Source of the DNA: Stutzerimonas stutzeri KOS6
GTDB lineage: Bacteria; Pseudomonadota; Gammaproteobacteria; Pseudomonadales; Pseudomonadaceae
DNA: 64,000 nucleotides
NCBI RefSeq assembly: GCF_000307775.2
Contig: NZ_KK020678.1
Coordinates: 136,319 to 200,318, forward strand
Reading direction: 5' to 3'
Shown: in pieces, positions 24,826-35,267 of the stretch
Numbering within the stretch: position 1 is the first letter of the stretch
How the letters are laid out: each line of letters begins with the position of its first letter
Program-made: the position numbers and the translations under genes
The notes under the pieces: model-generated
Told to the model about the DNA's origin: nothing
Seen by the model: only the letters and a program-made list of their open reading frames with translations
Databases searched by the model: none

Positions 24826-27618
24826 ATGGCGCTTGCGCTGATCATCGCTTTGCCATTTCTGGGCATCGGTCTGCCTCTGTTGCTGGAGCGCTTCGGTCGC
24901 TCCGCCTGTGCCTTCGGCGCAGGCATCGCGCCTCTGACAGCGCTGGTCTTGCTGCTTTCCAGGCGTGCCGATGTCTTTGCCGGGCAAACGGAGATCGTCC
25001 ATTACAGCTGGTTGCCAGAGCTCGGCCTGAACCTCAGCCTGCGCCTTGACGGTCTGGGTTTCCTGTTCGCGCTGCTGATTCTCGGCATCGGGCTGCTGGT
25101 TATCCTCTATGCGCGCTACTACCTGTCGAAGAAGGACCCCATGGGGCGCTTCTACGGGTTTTTCCTGCTTTTCATGGGCGCCATGCTCGGCGTCGTGCTA
25201 TCCGAGAACCTGCTGCTGATGCTGATGTTCTGGGAGCTGACCAGCCTGTCGTCGTTCCTGCTGATCGGTTACTGGAGTCACCGGGCCGATGCCCGCCAGG
25301 GTGCGCGCATGGCCCTGGCGGTCACCGGCGGTGGCGGCCTGGCGCTGCTCGCCGGAATCCTGCTGATCGGCCATATTGTCGGTAGCTTCGAGTTGACCAC
25401 GGTCTTGGCCTCGGGCGACCTGATTCGCGGTCACTGGCTGTATCCGCTGACCTTGATTCTGGTGCTGCTGGGCGTATTCACCAAGTCGGCGCAGTTTCCT
25501 TTCCATTTCTGGCTGCCGCAGGCCATGGCTGCGCCTACTCCGGTATCCGCTTTCCTGCATTCGGCCACCATGGTGAAGGCCGGCGTCTTTTTGCTCGCCC
25601 GGCTCTATCCGGCGCTGGCGGAATCGGAATGGTGGTTCTATCTGGTCAGCATTACCGGGCTGGCCACATTGCTGATAGGCGCCGTGATGGCTCTCTTTCA
25701 GCACGACCTCAAGGGGCTGCTGGCCTACTCGACCATCAGTCATCTGGGGCTGATCACCTTGCTCTTTGGCCTCGATTCGCGCCTGGCAGCGGTGGCGGCG
25801 ATCTTCCACATCATCAACCACGCGACGTTCAAGGCCTCGCTGTTCATGGCTGCCGGGATCATCGACCACGAAACCGGGACCCGCGATATGCGGCGTATCA
25901 ACGGTATGTGGAAGTACATGCCGCACACCGCCGCGCTGGCCATGGTGGCGTCACTGGCCATGGCGGGCGTGCCGCTGCTCAACGGCTTCCTGAGTAAGGA
26001 GATGTTTTTCGCCGAGACGCTCGATCAGCACCTGCTTGGCAGTTTCTATTGGACCATCCCGGCGGGAGCGACGCTCGCCAGCGCCTTTTCGGTGGCCTAT
26101 TCGTTGCGCTTCGTGCATGACGTGTTCTTCAATGGCGAGCCCATCGATCTACCGAAATACCCGCCCCACGAGCCTGCGCGCTACATGAAGATTCCGGTGG
26201 AGATCCTGGTGCTGCTCTGTCTGCTGGTTGGCATGCTGCCGGCGTTCACGGTCGGTCCGCTGCTGGCCGCTGCGGTTTCGGGAACGCTCAATGGCAATGT
26301 GCCGGAGTACAGCCTGTCGGTCTGGCATGGTTTCAATCTGCCTCTGGCCATGAGCATTGCAGCGCTGATTGGGGGCATCCTCATCTACTCGCTGCGCAAA
26401 TGGGCGTTCCGCTGGTACGAGGGCTTGCCCTCGGTCAATTCGCTCGAAGTGTTCGAGCGTGTGATGGCCGGACTGACGCTTGGCGCTCGTCATCTCACTT
26501 GCTTGCTGGATAACGGCTCGCTGCAGCGCTATATCGCCCTCATGCTGGCCAGTACGCTGGTGCTGGTGGTATTCGCCCTGACTCCTCTGGCCGCGTTGCA
26601 CGGACCGGTTGCGCTGACCCCGCTCGACGGTATCACCGTACTTGGCATGGCCATCCTGGCGCTCACCTCGCTGCTCACCGTACTGTTCCATCGGCGGCGT
26701 CTGGTGGCGCTGATGGTGCTCAGCGTCGTCGGTCTCATGGTGGCGCTGGCCTTTGCCCGCTATTCGGCTCCGGACCTCGCGTTGACCCAGTTGTCGGTCG
26801 AGGTCGTGACCATCATTCTGCTGATTCTCGCGCTGTTCTTCATGCCAGACCGCACGCCCGCCGAGTCGAGCAGCTTGCGTGCCTTCCGCGACTTCGTGCT
26901 GGCCAGCGCTTGCGGCACCATGATTGCGCTGCTCGCCTACGCGGTGCTTACGCGGCCCTACGACAGCATCGCCTCGTTTTTCCTGGAAAACAGCGTGTCC
27001 GGCGGGGGTGGTACCAACGTGGTCAACGTGATCCTGGTCGACTTCCGCGGGTTCGATACGCTGGGTGAGATCGCCGTGCTGGCGATCGCCGGCGTCGGCA
27101 TCTTCGGCTTGCTCAACGGTCTGCGCCTGCCCCATCCGATTCGCGATTACGGCGGCCGGCTCTGGTCCGAGGACAAGCATCCCATGGTGCTGGATACCCT
27201 GGCTCGGGCATTGCTGCCGATGGCGCTGTTGATCTCGGCTTTCATCTTCCTGCGCGGGCACAATCTGCCGGGCGGCGGATTCATCGCTGGCCTGATTACT
27301 GCCGTGGCGCTGATTCTGCAGTACATCTCCCACGGCGTCAGCTGGGCTCAGGCACGGCAGCCGATCAGTTATCACACGCTTTGCGGGGCGGGTCTGATCA
27401 TTGCCGGTCTGACCGGGCTCGGTAGCCTGGTCTTCGGTCATTCGTTCCTTACTTCGGCGTTCGGCCATTTCCATTTGCCAGTGATCGGTGAGTTCGAACT
27501 GGCTACTGCGATGCTGTTCGACCTGGGGGTTTATCTAGTGGTAGTGGGTGCGACGTTGCTGATCCTTTCCAATATCGGCCAGGTAAGCCAGAGCGACTCG
27601 AACAGGGAGGTGCTGTAA
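24826..27618 (+). CDS. mrpA: Mrp cation/proton antiporter, fused A and B subunits
   Basis: The 930-residue polytopic protein is the large subunit of the Mrp (Sha/Pha/Mnh) monovalent cation/H+ antiporter. The N-terminal ~780 residues resemble NADH dehydrogenase subunit 5 (conserved [17 protein letters not shown] and [16 protein letters not shown] blocks near 225-265, with proton-path Lys and Glu). The last ~135 residues, from [19 protein letters not shown] on, form an MnhB domain. An A-B fusion is the group 2 arrangement seen in Pseudomonas and Sinorhizobium. AAGGGG precedes the start. It heads a six-gene operon with overlapping junctions that exports Na+ or K+ for alkali and salt tolerance. 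Confidence 0.96.
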   Translation: MALALIIALPFLGIGLPLLLERFGRSACAFGAGIAPLTALVLLLSRRADVFAGQTEIVHYSWLPELGLNLSLRLDGLGFLFALLILGIGLLVILYARYYLSKKDPMGRFYGFFLLFMGAMLGVVLSENLLLMLMFWELTSLSSFLLIGYWSHRADARQGARMALAVTGGGGLALLAGILLIGHIVGSFELTTVLASGDLIRGHWLYPLTLILVLLGVFTKSAQFPFHFWLPQAMAAPTPVSAFLHSATMVKAGVFLLARLYPALAESEWWFYLVSITGLATLLIGAVMALFQHDLKGLLAYSTISHLGLITLLFGLDSRLAAVAAIFHIINHATFKASLFMAAGIIDHETGTRDMRRINGMWKYMPHTAALAMVASLAMAGVPLLNGFLSKEMFFAETLDQHLLGSFYWTIPAGATLASAFSVAYSLRFVHDVFFNGEPIDLPKYPPHEPARYMKIPVEILVLLCLLVGMLPAFTVGPLLAAAVSGTLNGNVPEYSLSVWHGFNLPLAMSIAALIGGILIYSLRKWAFRWYEGLPSVNSLEVFERVMAGLTLGARHLTCLLDNGSLQRYIALMLASTLVLVVFALTPLAALHGPVALTPLDGITVLGMAILALTSLLTVLFHRRRLVALMVLSVVGLMVALAFARYSAPDLALTQLSVEVVTIILLILALFFMPDRTPAESSSLRAFRDFVLASACGTMIALLAYAVLTRPYDSIASFFLENSVSGGGGTNVVNVILVDFRGFDTLGEIAVLAIAGVGIFGLLNGLRLPHPIRDYGGRLWSEDKHPMVLDTLARALLPMALLISAFIFLRGHNLPGGGFIAGLITAVALILQYISHGVSWAQARQPISYHTLCGAGLIIAGLTGLGSLVFGHSFLTSAFGHFHLPVIGEFELATAMLFDLGVYLVVVGATLLILSNIGQVSQSDSNREVL

Positions 27619-27947
27619 TGGAGGCATTGTTCGCAATCACGCTAGGGATCATGACCGCAAGTGGCGTGTATCTGCTTCTGCGCGCACGTATCTTTCCGGT
27701 GGTGATGGGGCTCACGCTGATCTCCTACGCGGTCAACCTGTTCATCTTTTCCATGGGGCGGCTGGCCACGGGAGTGCCCGCGGTGATCGGGAAGAGCGCC
27801 GAGTATGGGGATCCCCTGCCTCAGGCGCTGGTTCTCACTGCCATCGTCATCGGCTTCGCTATGACCGCCTTCGTGGTGGTCCTGGCCCTGCGCAGTATCG
27901 GTGAGCTGCGTACCGACCACGTGGACGGCCAGGAGCCGAGCAAATGA
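27618..27947 (+). CDS. mrpC: Mrp antiporter subunit C (NuoK-like)
   Basis: A 109-residue membrane protein with three transmembrane helices, related to the NuoK/NQO11 subunit of complex I (LISYAVNLFIFSMG near 35; QALVLTAIVIGFAMTAFVVVLALR near 70-95). The start overlaps the mrpA stop by one base, so translation is probably coupled. Confidence 0.95.
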   Translation: MEALFAITLGIMTASGVYLLLRARIFPVVMGLTLISYAVNLFIFSMGRLATGVPAVIGKSAEYGDPLPQALVLTAIVIGFAMTAFVVVLALRSIGELRTDHVDGQEPSK

Positions 27948-29443
27948 ATCATGCGTTGATCCTGCCGCTGCTGGTGCCGCTGTTCACGGGGGCGCTGTTG
28001 CTCTCAGTCCGTTCCATGGGGCGGACGATGAGGCGCAGTCTGTCGCTGCTCGCGACCTGGTCGCTTGTGCCGCTCGCTATCTGGCTGCTGGTGCTGGCTG
28101 ATGACGGACAGTTGCGCATCTACGCGCTAGGTGGCTGGGAACCTCCATTCGGCATTGTGCTGATGCTGGACCGACTGAGCGCGCTCATGCTGCTGGTGAC
28201 CGCGGTGCTTGCCGGTTTTGCCGCACTGTATGCATGTCGCGGGGACGACGAGCGAGGGCCGAACTTCCACGCGCTCTATCAGTTCCAGTTGCTGGGAATA
28301 AACGGTGCGTTCCTGACTGGCGATCTGTTCAATCTGTTCGTTTTCTTCGAAATACTGCTGATCTCTTCGTATGCCCTGTTGCTGCACGGGCACGGCCAGC
28401 GCCGGGTGCGTTCCGGCATGCACTATGTGGTGCTCAATCTGCTCGGTTCTTCGTTGTTTCTGATTGGCGTGAGCATGCTCTACGGACTGCTCGGCACGCT
28501 GAACATGGCGGACATGGCGGTGCGTGTGAGTGGCGCCGACCCTGCGGACGCGCCCTTGCTGGCAGCGGCGGGCTATCTGCTGCTGGTGGTGTTCGCGCTG
28601 AAGGGGGCGATCCTGCCGCTGTATTTCTGGTTGCCGCGAGCCTATGCGTCAGCGACCGCTCCGGTCGCCGCGCTTTTCGCGATCATGACCAAGGTCGGGC
28701 TTTACGCCATCATCCGGGTGTTCACGCTCATCTTTGGCAGCGAGGCGGGTGAGCTGAACCACATGGTGGATGCCTGGCTCTGGCCGCTGGCCTTGCTGAC
28801 GCTTGGCGCAGCCGTCGTTGGCGCGCTCGCTGCGAGCAATCTGCAGGTGCTGCTTGCCTATCTGGTGGTCGTGTCGGTGGGAACGCTGCTCGCCGGGGTA
28901 GCCCTGGGGAGCGAGGAGGGCCTCGCCGCCGCCCTGTATTACCTGGTGCATAGCACGCTGATTGCCGGCGCGCTGTTTCTGCTTGCCGATCTCATTGCCC
29001 GGCAGCGCGGTGAGCCGGGTACCGATCTGATTCCGGCACCCGCCCTGCGGCAGCCCCTGCTGCTCGGTACGCTGTTTTTTATCGGCGCGATTTCGGTCGC
29101 GGGTCTGCCGCCGTTCTCCGGTTTTCTCGGCAAGGTGATGTTGCTTCGAGCCATTGAGCCAGGCGCAGAGGCAATAGCGCTGTGGTCGGTCGTTCTGGTC
29201 GGAGGGCTGGGTATGTTGATTGCATTGAGTCGCGCCGGCAGCCTGGTGTTCTGGCGGGCAAGCGCAGAAGCGCAGGCAGGGGCGGCGGATCCGGTGCGTT
29301 TGCTGGCAACCGTGGGATTGCTGTTCGGTAGCCTGGCACTGGTCGCCGCTGCCGGCCCTCTGCAGGCCTTCATGCAGGCCACGGCTGCGCAGTTGCTGGA
29401 CGTGCGGCCTTACCTGCAGATCGTCCAGGGAGGTGCGGCATGA
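27944..29443 (+). CDS. mrpD: Mrp antiporter subunit D (NuoM/NuoN-like)
   Basis: A 499-residue protein with about 14 transmembrane segments, homologous to the antiporter-like subunits of complex I. Conserved items include the FNLFVFFEILLISSYALLLHG stretch near 125-145 with the key Glu, and KGAILPLYFWLPRAYASATAPVAALFAIMTKVGLYAIIR near 215-250 with the proton-path Lys. It overlaps mrpC by 4 bp (ATGA) and mrpE by 4 bp. Confidence 0.96.
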   Translation: MNHALILPLLVPLFTGALLLSVRSMGRTMRRSLSLLATWSLVPLAIWLLVLADDGQLRIYALGGWEPPFGIVLMLDRLSALMLLVTAVLAGFAALYACRGDDERGPNFHALYQFQLLGINGAFLTGDLFNLFVFFEILLISSYALLLHGHGQRRVRSGMHYVVLNLLGSSLFLIGVSMLYGLLGTLNMADMAVRVSGADPADAPLLAAAGYLLLVVFALKGAILPLYFWLPRAYASATAPVAALFAIMTKVGLYAIIRVFTLIFGSEAGELNHMVDAWLWPLALLTLGAAVVGALAASNLQVLLAYLVVVSVGTLLAGVALGSEEGLAAALYYLVHSTLIAGALFLLADLIARQRGEPGTDLIPAPALRQPLLLGTLFFIGAISVAGLPPFSGFLGKVMLLRAIEPGAEAIALWSVVLVGGLGMLIALSRAGSLVFWRASAEAQAGAADPVRLLATVGLLFGSLALVAAAGPLQAFMQATAAQLLDVRPYLQIVQGGAA

Positions 29444-29940
29444 GGGCTCGCTGGTTACCGAATCCTGCTCTAACCCTGTTGCTGGCGCTGCTCTGGCTGC
29501 TGCTCAACAATACCTTGAGTTTCGGCCATTTGCTGCTGGGGTTGTTTCTCGGCTGGGCGATACCCCTCCTGGCAGGAGGCTTTCTCATCGAAGTGCCGCG
29601 CGTGCGCAGGCCGATCAAGCTCTGCCTGTTCGCCCTGAAAGTGCTTTACGACATCGTCGTGGCCAATGTGCACGTTGCCAGGCTGGTGCTTGGACCAAGG
29701 GGCGATTTGCGACCGGCGTTCATCGAAATTCCCATGGCCATCGATAACGAATTTGCCCTGGCCACGCTGACGAGCATCATCTCGCTGACGCCTGGAACGG
29801 TTTCTGCCTGCCTGAGTCCGGATCGCAAGATGCTCATGGTGCATGCACTGGACGCGCCGGATATCGATGCGCTGATCGCCGAGGTCAAGCGCAACTATGA
29901 AGCACCGTTGCTGGAGATCTTCGAATGCTCGCCTATGTGA
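29440..29940 (+). CDS. mrpE: Mrp antiporter subunit E
   Basis: A 166-residue protein with two N-terminal transmembrane segments and a conserved cytoplasmic C-terminal domain (IEIPMAIDNEFALATLTSIISLTPGTVS near 95-120, HALDAPD near 143). MrpE is needed for assembly of the complex. It overlaps mrpD by 4 bp and mrpF by 16 bp. Confidence 0.94.
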   Translation: MRARWLPNPALTLLLALLWLLLNNTLSFGHLLLGLFLGWAIPLLAGGFLIEVPRVRRPIKLCLFALKVLYDIVVANVHVARLVLGPRGDLRPAFIEIPMAIDNEFALATLTSIISLTPGTVSACLSPDRKMLMVHALDAPDIDALIAEVKRNYEAPLLEIFECSPM

Positions 29941-30194
29941 TTCCGTTCTGCATGGCCGTGCTCGGCCTGGCAGCTGTGCTGAATGTCATTCGCCTGGTTC
30001 AGGGGCCGGATATGCCCGATCGGGTGCTCTCGCTCGATACGCTGTACATCAACGCGCTCGCGCTCATCGTCCTGTTCGGTATCTGGCTGGCTTCGGACCT
30101 GTTCTTCGAAGCTGCGCTGCTGATTGCCGTGATGGGATTCGTCAGTACCGTGGCAGTCGGCAAGCATCTGCTGCACGGCGACATCATTGATTGA
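29925..30194 (+). CDS. mrpF: Mrp antiporter subunit F
   Basis: An 89-residue protein with three transmembrane helices and the family block RLVQGPDMPDRVLSLDTL (about 23-40). GGAG sits 9 bp before the ATG, inside the end of mrpE; the 16-bp overlap suggests coupled translation. Confidence 0.93.
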   Translation: MLAYVIPFCMAVLGLAAVLNVIRLVQGPDMPDRVLSLDTLYINALALIVLFGIWLASDLFFEAALLIAVMGFVSTVAVGKHLLHGDIID

Positions 30195-30203
30195 GGAGGC
30201 GAC

Positions 30204-30533
30204 ATGCCATTCTGGATTGAAGTGCTGGTAAGCGTATTCCTCATCATCGGCAGCCTGTTCGCCCTGATCGGCGCCATCGGGCTGTACCGGCTGCCGGACT
30301 TCTACACACGTCTGCACGGGCCGACCAAGGCGACCACGCTCGGGGTCGGCGGCATCGTCATCGCCTCGATGATCTTCTTCAGTAGTCAGAATGACGGCCT
30401 GAGCCTGCACGAACTGCTGATCACGCTGTTTCTCTTCCTGACCGCGCCAGTCAGCGCGCACATGCTGGCCAAGGCTGCCATGCAGCAGAAGCTGCCGGCC
30501 GTCGAACAGACACGCGGCAAGCCCTGGGAGTGA
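30204..30533 (+). CDS. mrpG: Mrp antiporter subunit G
   Basis: A 109-residue protein with three transmembrane helices and the MnhG/PhaG signature FALIGAIGLYRLPDFYTRLHGPTKATTLG (about 21-49). It closes the operon, 9 bp after mrpF, with GAGGAGG as ribosome binding site. Confidence 0.94.
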   Translation: MPFWIEVLVSVFLIIGSLFALIGAIGLYRLPDFYTRLHGPTKATTLGVGGIVIASMIFFSSQNDGLSLHELLITLFLFLTAPVSAHMLAKAAMQQKLPAVEQTRGKPWE

Positions 30534-30538
30534 TGTGC

Positions 30539-30566
30539 CGCCCCCTGCCGCCAGCGGCAGGGGGCG
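30539..30566. terminator. Bidirectional hairpin between mrpG and glnD
   Basis: CGCCCCCTGCCG-CCAG-CGGCAGGGGGCG is a 12-bp perfect GC-rich stem between the convergent ends of the mrp operon and glnD. There is no T-tract. Confidence 0.6.
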
Positions 30567-30584
30567 CGTGGCCGTGGCCAGCCC

Positions 30585-33287
30585 TCAGATGACGATGCTG
30601 CTCGGGGATGGCTGCTGTTCGTTCTCCTGTTGCAGTTCCTTGACGAGTGCCTGTTGCAGGCGCAGACAGAACTGCGGGTCGGACAGTGGCTGATTGTCCG
30701 CATCGGTCACGAAGAACACGTCTTCCACGCGCTCGCCGAGTGTGGCGATCTTCGCGTTCTGCACCGACAGGTCGAAATCGAGGAACAGTTGGCCCACCCG
30801 CGCCAGCAGGCCGGGGCGATCCGGCGCGATGATCTCCAGAATGGTCTGGGGACGCTGGGTGTCGTTGTGGATCGTGACCTGCGGCGGAAAGGCGAAGTGC
30901 TTGAGCTGTCGCGGAACGCGCCGCTGGATGATCGTCAGGTAGTCATCCGGGTTGCGCAGGGCGGTAATCAGTCCGTTGCGAATCTCTTCGATCCGCTCGG
31001 GGTTGTTGCCGATCGGGCTGCCGTCGGCGTCCAGCACGATGTAGGTGTCCAGGGTGAACTGGCTGCTGGAGGTCAGAATGCGTGCGTCATGGATGTTCAG
31101 GTTGAGCTGGTCCATGGCGGCCACGGTCACGGCGAAGAAGTCGTGCTGGTCCGGCGCGTAGATGAATATCTGGGTGCCGCCTTCGAACTCGCGCTGAGTG
31201 GTTTCCTTGATCAGCACCAGTGGCCCGCCATCCTGCGGGTGTTCGATGATGGCATCGGTGTGCCAGGCAACGTCCGTGGCGGTGTGGCGCAGGAAGTAGT
31301 CGTCGCCCAGCTGTGCCCAGAGCTGCTCGGCGTCGTCCGGATCGGTGCCGTGGCGAACCAGATCGTCGAGCGCGGCGCGTTGGGTCTGGCGAATCTGTTC
31401 CTCGCGTCCCAGCGGATTTTCCAGGCCGCGCTTGAGGGCACGCTTGGTTTCCGTATAGAGCTGGCGTAGCAGGCTGGCGCGCCAGGAGTTCCATAGCGTG
31501 GGATTGGTGGCGTTGATGTCGGCCACGGTGAGGACGTAGAGATAGTCCAGGTGCGTCTCGTCACCCACCAACTGGGCGAAATCGTTGATCACCTGCGGAT
31601 CCGACAAATCCTTGCGCTGGGCCGTGGTGGACATGACCAGATGGTTTTCCACCAGCCAGACCACCAGCCGGGTGTCCCAGGCCGGCAGCTTGTGACGGCT
31701 GCAGAACTGCTCGGCATCCACCGCACCCAGTTCGGAATGGTCACCGCCACGCCCCTTGGCGATGTCGTGGTAGAGCCCGGCGATATAGATCAGTTCCGGC
31801 TTGGGCAGGCGCTCGACCAGCTTGCTGGCCAGCGGGTATTTCTCGGCCACGCCCGGCTTGGTCAGCTTGCGCAGGTACTTGATGACATTGAGTGTGTGCG
31901 CATCGACGGTGTAGATATGGAACAGGTCGTGCTGCATCTGACCGACGATGTGGCCGAACTCCGGCAGGTAGCGGCCAAGAATACCGTAACGGTTCATGCG
32001 CCGCAGATTACGATGGATGCCTTCCTTGCATTTGAACAGTTCGATGAACAGGCTGGTATTGCGCAGGTCCTGGCGGAACGCGTCATCGATCAGGTAGCGG
32101 TGGTCGCGCAACAGGCGAATGGTATCGGAGCGTACGCCCTGGATGTCCGGATGCTGCGCGAGCAGCACGAAGGTTTCCAGAATGGAAAATGGGGTGCGCT
32201 TGAAGATCGTCGGGTTGGCGACCTCCAGATAGCCGTCGCGTACCTGGAATCGACTATTGAGCGGGACAATCGGGCCTGATTCGCCTTCCCAGAGGATCAC
32301 CTCGGCGAAGTGCTGGCCAACCAGGTCGCCAAGTTCGGCGATGCTCATCACCACGCGGTAGTACTTCTGCATGAAGCGCTCGATGGCCAGCTTGGCGTCG
32401 CTGTCCTCATAGCCAAGCAGGGCGGCAAGGCTTCGCTGGTGGTCGAAGAGCAGACGGTCTTCGGCGCGTCCGGCGAGCATGTGCAGGCCGTAGCGGACTT
32501 TCCAGAGGAACTCCTGCGCGGCGGTCATCAGGCTGTGTTCGCCTTCGGTGAGGAAGCCCTGGTCGACCATGGCCTGCAGATTCAGCGTGCCGAACTCGCG
32601 TCGAGCGATCCAGAGAATGGTCTGGATATCGCGCAGGCCGCCAGGCGAGCCCTTCACGTTGGGCTCCAGGTTGTACTCGGTATTGTTGTACTTGGCGTGA
32701 CGCGCGCGCTGCTCGTTACGCTTGGCCAGGAAGAATTCCTTGCTCGGCCACATCCGTTGCGGGCTGGTGACCTGGAGCATGGCCTGACGCAGGCGTTCGG
32801 GGCCTGCGATCGTGCGACTTTCCATCAGGTTGGTGATGACGGTCAGGTCGGCACGTGCTTCCTCGGCGCATTCGGCAACGGAGCGTACGGCCTGTCCGAC
32901 TTCCAGCCCGATATCCCATAGCAGGGTGAGGAAGCCTTCGATGGCGTCGCGGAAAATCTCCTGATCGTTGTCATCGAGCAGAATCAGCAGGTCGATGTCG
33001 GAATAGGGGTGCAGCTCGCCCCTGCCGTAGCCGCCAACGGCGACCAGTGCGATGTCGGCGTCTTTATTCCAGTCGAAACGGTTCCATGCCGAGCACAGTA
33101 TCTGGTCCACGAACCAGGCTCGATCCTGAATCAGGCGGCGGATGTCGCGGCCGGCCTTGAATCGTTCATCCAGAACCTGGCGGGCCTGGCGTATCGCCTT
33201 CTTGTATGCGGCGATGGGGCTGGCCTTGAGTGCCAGCTCCGCCTGAAACTGGCTGCGATCAAACAGCTCCGGATCGACCTGGGGCAT
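30585..33287 (-). CDS. glnD: Bifunctional uridylyltransferase/uridylyl-removing enzyme GlnD
   Basis: The 900-residue nitrogen sensor uridylylates PII (GlnB/GlnK) when glutamine is low and removes UMP when it is high. The nucleotidyltransferase motif is [18 protein letters not shown] (about 87-104), followed by the HD hydrolase domain with [18 protein letters not shown] near 515. Two C-terminal ACT domains start near 710 ([18 protein letters not shown]) and 820 ([22 protein letters not shown]). The start at 33287 follows GGGAGGA. It lies 35 bp after map on the same strand, implying a map-glnD transcript. Confidence 0.97.
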   Translation of the reverse strand: MPQVDPELFDRSQFQAELALKASPIAAYKKAIRQARQVLDERFKAGRDIRRLIQDRAWFVDQILCSAWNRFDWNKDADIALVAVGGYGRGELHPYSDIDLLILLDDNDQEIFRDAIEGFLTLLWDIGLEVGQAVRSVAECAEEARADLTVITNLMESRTIAGPERLRQAMLQVTSPQRMWPSKEFFLAKRNEQRARHAKYNNTEYNLEPNVKGSPGGLRDIQTILWIARREFGTLNLQAMVDQGFLTEGEHSLMTAAQEFLWKVRYGLHMLAGRAEDRLLFDHQRSLAALLGYEDSDAKLAIERFMQKYYRVVMSIAELGDLVGQHFAEVILWEGESGPIVPLNSRFQVRDGYLEVANPTIFKRTPFSILETFVLLAQHPDIQGVRSDTIRLLRDHRYLIDDAFRQDLRNTSLFIELFKCKEGIHRNLRRMNRYGILGRYLPEFGHIVGQMQHDLFHIYTVDAHTLNVIKYLRKLTKPGVAEKYPLASKLVERLPKPELIYIAGLYHDIAKGRGGDHSELGAVDAEQFCSRHKLPAWDTRLVVWLVENHLVMSTTAQRKDLSDPQVINDFAQLVGDETHLDYLYVLTVADINATNPTLWNSWRASLLRQLYTETKRALKRGLENPLGREEQIRQTQRAALDDLVRHGTDPDDAEQLWAQLGDDYFLRHTATDVAWHTDAIIEHPQDGGPLVLIKETTQREFEGGTQIFIYAPDQHDFFAVTVAAMDQLNLNIHDARILTSSSQFTLDTYIVLDADGSPIGNNPERIEEIRNGLITALRNPDDYLTIIQRRVPRQLKHFAFPPQVTIHNDTQRPQTILEIIAPDRPGLLARVGQLFLDFDLSVQNAKIATLGERVEDVFFVTDADNQPLSDPQFCLRLQQALVKELQQENEQQPSPSSIVI

Positions 33288-33322
33288 GCGAACGTCCTCC
33301 CGTGGGGGCTGCGACTGGGGAA

Positions 33323-34105
33323 TCAGGCGGAGGTGCGGGCGATGCTGTCGTCGCTGCGCAAGGTGAATATCTCGTAGCCGTCGGCGGTGACCAGAATGGT
33401 GTGCTCCCACTGGGCCGACAGCTTGCGGTCCTTGGTGATTGCCGTCCAGCCATCGCCGAGCAGGCGCGTTTCAGCGCGGCCCTGGTTGATCATCGGCTCG
33501 ATGGTGAACGTCATGCCTTCCTTGAGTTCCAGGCCGGTGCCGGCTCGGCCGTAGTGCAGTACCTGCGGCTCCTCGTGGAAGACCTTGCCGATCCCGTGGC
33601 CGCAGTACTCGCGCACCACCGAGAAGCCATTCTTCTCCGCATGCTTCTGGATCACCTCGCCGATATCACCGAGACGAGCGCCGGGTCGAACCAGTTCGAT
33701 GCCTTTATATAGGCATTCCTGGGTGATCTGGCAGAGTCGCTCGGCCCACTCCGGTACCTTGCCGACCATGAACATCTTGCTGGTATCGCCGTGGTAGCCG
33801 TCCTTGATGACGGTGATGTCGATGTTGACGATATCCCCGTCCTTCAGCGGCTTGTCATTCGGAATGCCGTGGCAGACGACATGGTTGACCGAGGTGCAGA
33901 TCGACTTGGGGAAGCCCTTGTAGTTGAGCGGAGCCGGGATAGCCTGCTGCACATTGACGATATGGTCGTGACAGAGGCGGTCGAGCTCCTCGGTGGTGAC
34001 GCCCGGCTTGACGTGCTCGCCGATCATCTCGAGTACTTCGGCGGCCAGGCGTCCGGCGATGCGCATCTTCTCGATATCTTCGGGCGTCTTGATGGTGACA
34101 GTCAT
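33323..34105 (-). CDS. map: Methionine aminopeptidase type I
   Basis: The 260-residue dimetal enzyme removes N-terminal methionine from nascent proteins. All five metal ligands are present: Asp96, Asp107, His170, Glu203 and Glu234, matching E. coli Asp97/Asp108/His171/Glu204/Glu235. The start at 34105 ([10 protein letters not shown]) has AGAGG upstream; 80 upstream in-frame codons covering the rpsB leader were excluded. It is divergent from rpsB, a conserved arrangement. Confidence 0.98.
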   Translation of the reverse strand: MTVTIKTPEDIEKMRIAGRLAAEVLEMIGEHVKPGVTTEELDRLCHDHIVNVQQAIPAPLNYKGFPKSICTSVNHVVCHGIPNDKPLKDGDIVNIDITVIKDGYHGDTSKMFMVGKVPEWAERLCQITQECLYKGIELVRPGARLGDIGEVIQKHAEKNGFSVVREYCGHGIGKVFHEEPQVLHYGRAGTGLELKEGMTFTIEPMINQGRAETRLLGDGWTAITKDRKLSAQWEHTILVTADGYEIFTLRSDDSIARTSA

Positions 34106-34260
34106 GCAAACCTCTTTGGATGCGCCCGCAGGCGAAGGCGAGTATCTAATAAATCGGCGATGATAAACCAAAGCGCCTGCGGACTGCAGGCCGGCACTCG
34201 CTCGAACCGTCGGGCGTGCAGTCGTTGCTGCTCGAAGCAGTAGCCTCGCGGCAGGCTTTG

Positions 34261-34296
34261 TGCTATAAAACGCGCCGCTCGACGGGGAGACCCCGT
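34261..34296 (+). promoter_or_regulatory. rpsB promoter (extended -10) and 5' leader hairpin
   Basis: TGCTATAAA (34261-34269) is an extended -10 element with no good -35, followed by a GC-rich discriminator (CGCGCCGC), a pattern linked to stringent control. A hairpin ACGGGG-AGA-CCCCGT (34282-34296) begins just after the expected start site. In E. coli and relatives, S2 represses rpsB-tsf through a structured 5' leader; the roughly 120-base leader here is a good candidate for the same control. Confidence 0.6.
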
Positions 34297-34399
34297 TGCG
34301 CTTAACCCCACACACGTGTCGACACGGTATCCTGGGTGCTCGCAAGAGTTGGATATCGGGACGCGTGGAGGCCTAACCCGACTTATTCGAGGACTGATC

Positions 34400-35140
34400 A
34401 TGTCTCAAGTCACTATGCGCGATATGCTGAAGGCCGGTGTGCACTTCGGCCACCAGACCCGTTACTGGAACCCGAAAATGGACAAGTACATTTTCGGCGC
34501 GCGCAACAAGATCCATATCATCAACCTGGAAAAAACCCTGCCGATGTTCAACGACGCGCTGCGTTTCGTTGAAAAACTGGCTGCAGGCAAGAACAAGATC
34601 CTGTTTGTTGGCACCAAGCGTTCCGCTGGCAAGATCGTTCGCGAAGAAGCTGCTCGTTGCGGCTCCCCGTATGTCGATCACCGCTGGTTGGGCGGCATGC
34701 TGACCAACTACAAGACCATCCGCGCTTCCATCAAGCGCCTGCGTGAGCTGGAAGTCCAGTCTCAGGACGGTACCTTCGAGAAGCTGACCAAGAAAGAAGC
34801 CCTGATGCGCACCCGTGACCTCGAGAAGCTCGAGCGCAGCCTGGGTGGTATCAAGGACATGGGCGGTCTGCCGGACGCCATGTTCGTCATCGACGTCGAT
34901 CATGAGCGTATCGCCATCTCCGAAGCCAACAAGCTGGGCATTCCGGTGATCGGCGTTGTCGATACCAACAGCAGCCCGGAAGGTGTCGACTACATCATCC
35001 CAGGTAACGACGACGCCATCCGTGCCGTGCAGCTGTACCTCGGTTCCATGGCCGATGCCGTGATGCGCGGTCGTCAGAACGGTGCCGGTGGCGCTGACGA
35101 GTTCGTCGAGGAAGTTGCTTCCGAAGCGGCTCAGGGCTGA
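34400..35140 (+). CDS. rpsB: 30S ribosomal protein S2
   Basis: The 246-residue ribosomal protein is required for S1 binding to the 30S subunit. Family signatures are [22 protein letters not shown] at the N-terminus and [24 protein letters not shown] near 190-215. The ATG at 34400 follows GAGGACTG. It is followed by a strong terminator before tsf, which would act as an attenuator that sets a lower level of EF-Ts than of S2. Confidence 0.99.
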   Translation: MSQVTMRDMLKAGVHFGHQTRYWNPKMDKYIFGARNKIHIINLEKTLPMFNDALRFVEKLAAGKNKILFVGTKRSAGKIVREEAARCGSPYVDHRWLGGMLTNYKTIRASIKRLRELEVQSQDGTFEKLTKKEALMRTRDLEKLERSLGGIKDMGGLPDAMFVIDVDHERIAISEANKLGIPVIGVVDTNSSPEGVDYIIPGNDDAIRAVQLYLGSMADAVMRGRQNGAGGADEFVEEVASEAAQG

Positions 35141-35172
35141 GTGCGGCGCACTGCAGCGTGACACCCGATGAA

Positions 35173-35199
35173 CAAAAAGGGGCCTAGGCCCCCTTTTTG
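35173..35199 (+). terminator. Terminator/attenuator between rpsB and tsf
   Basis: CAAAAAGGGGCCTAGGCCCCCTTTTTG is a near-perfect GC-rich stem with A- and T-tracts, so it can work in both directions. Read-through to tsf is expected. Confidence 0.9.
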
Positions 35200-35267
35200 T
35201 CTCTTGCGAATTGATCACCCATGTAACGGGTGAGTGGTTTAGAAACCAAATCGAGAGGATTCCCAAC

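Noticed and set aside
26149..27474. 441-codon frame antisense to mrpA
   Set aside because: Its translation is extremely Gln/Arg/His-rich, the usual antisense image of a hydrophobic membrane protein.
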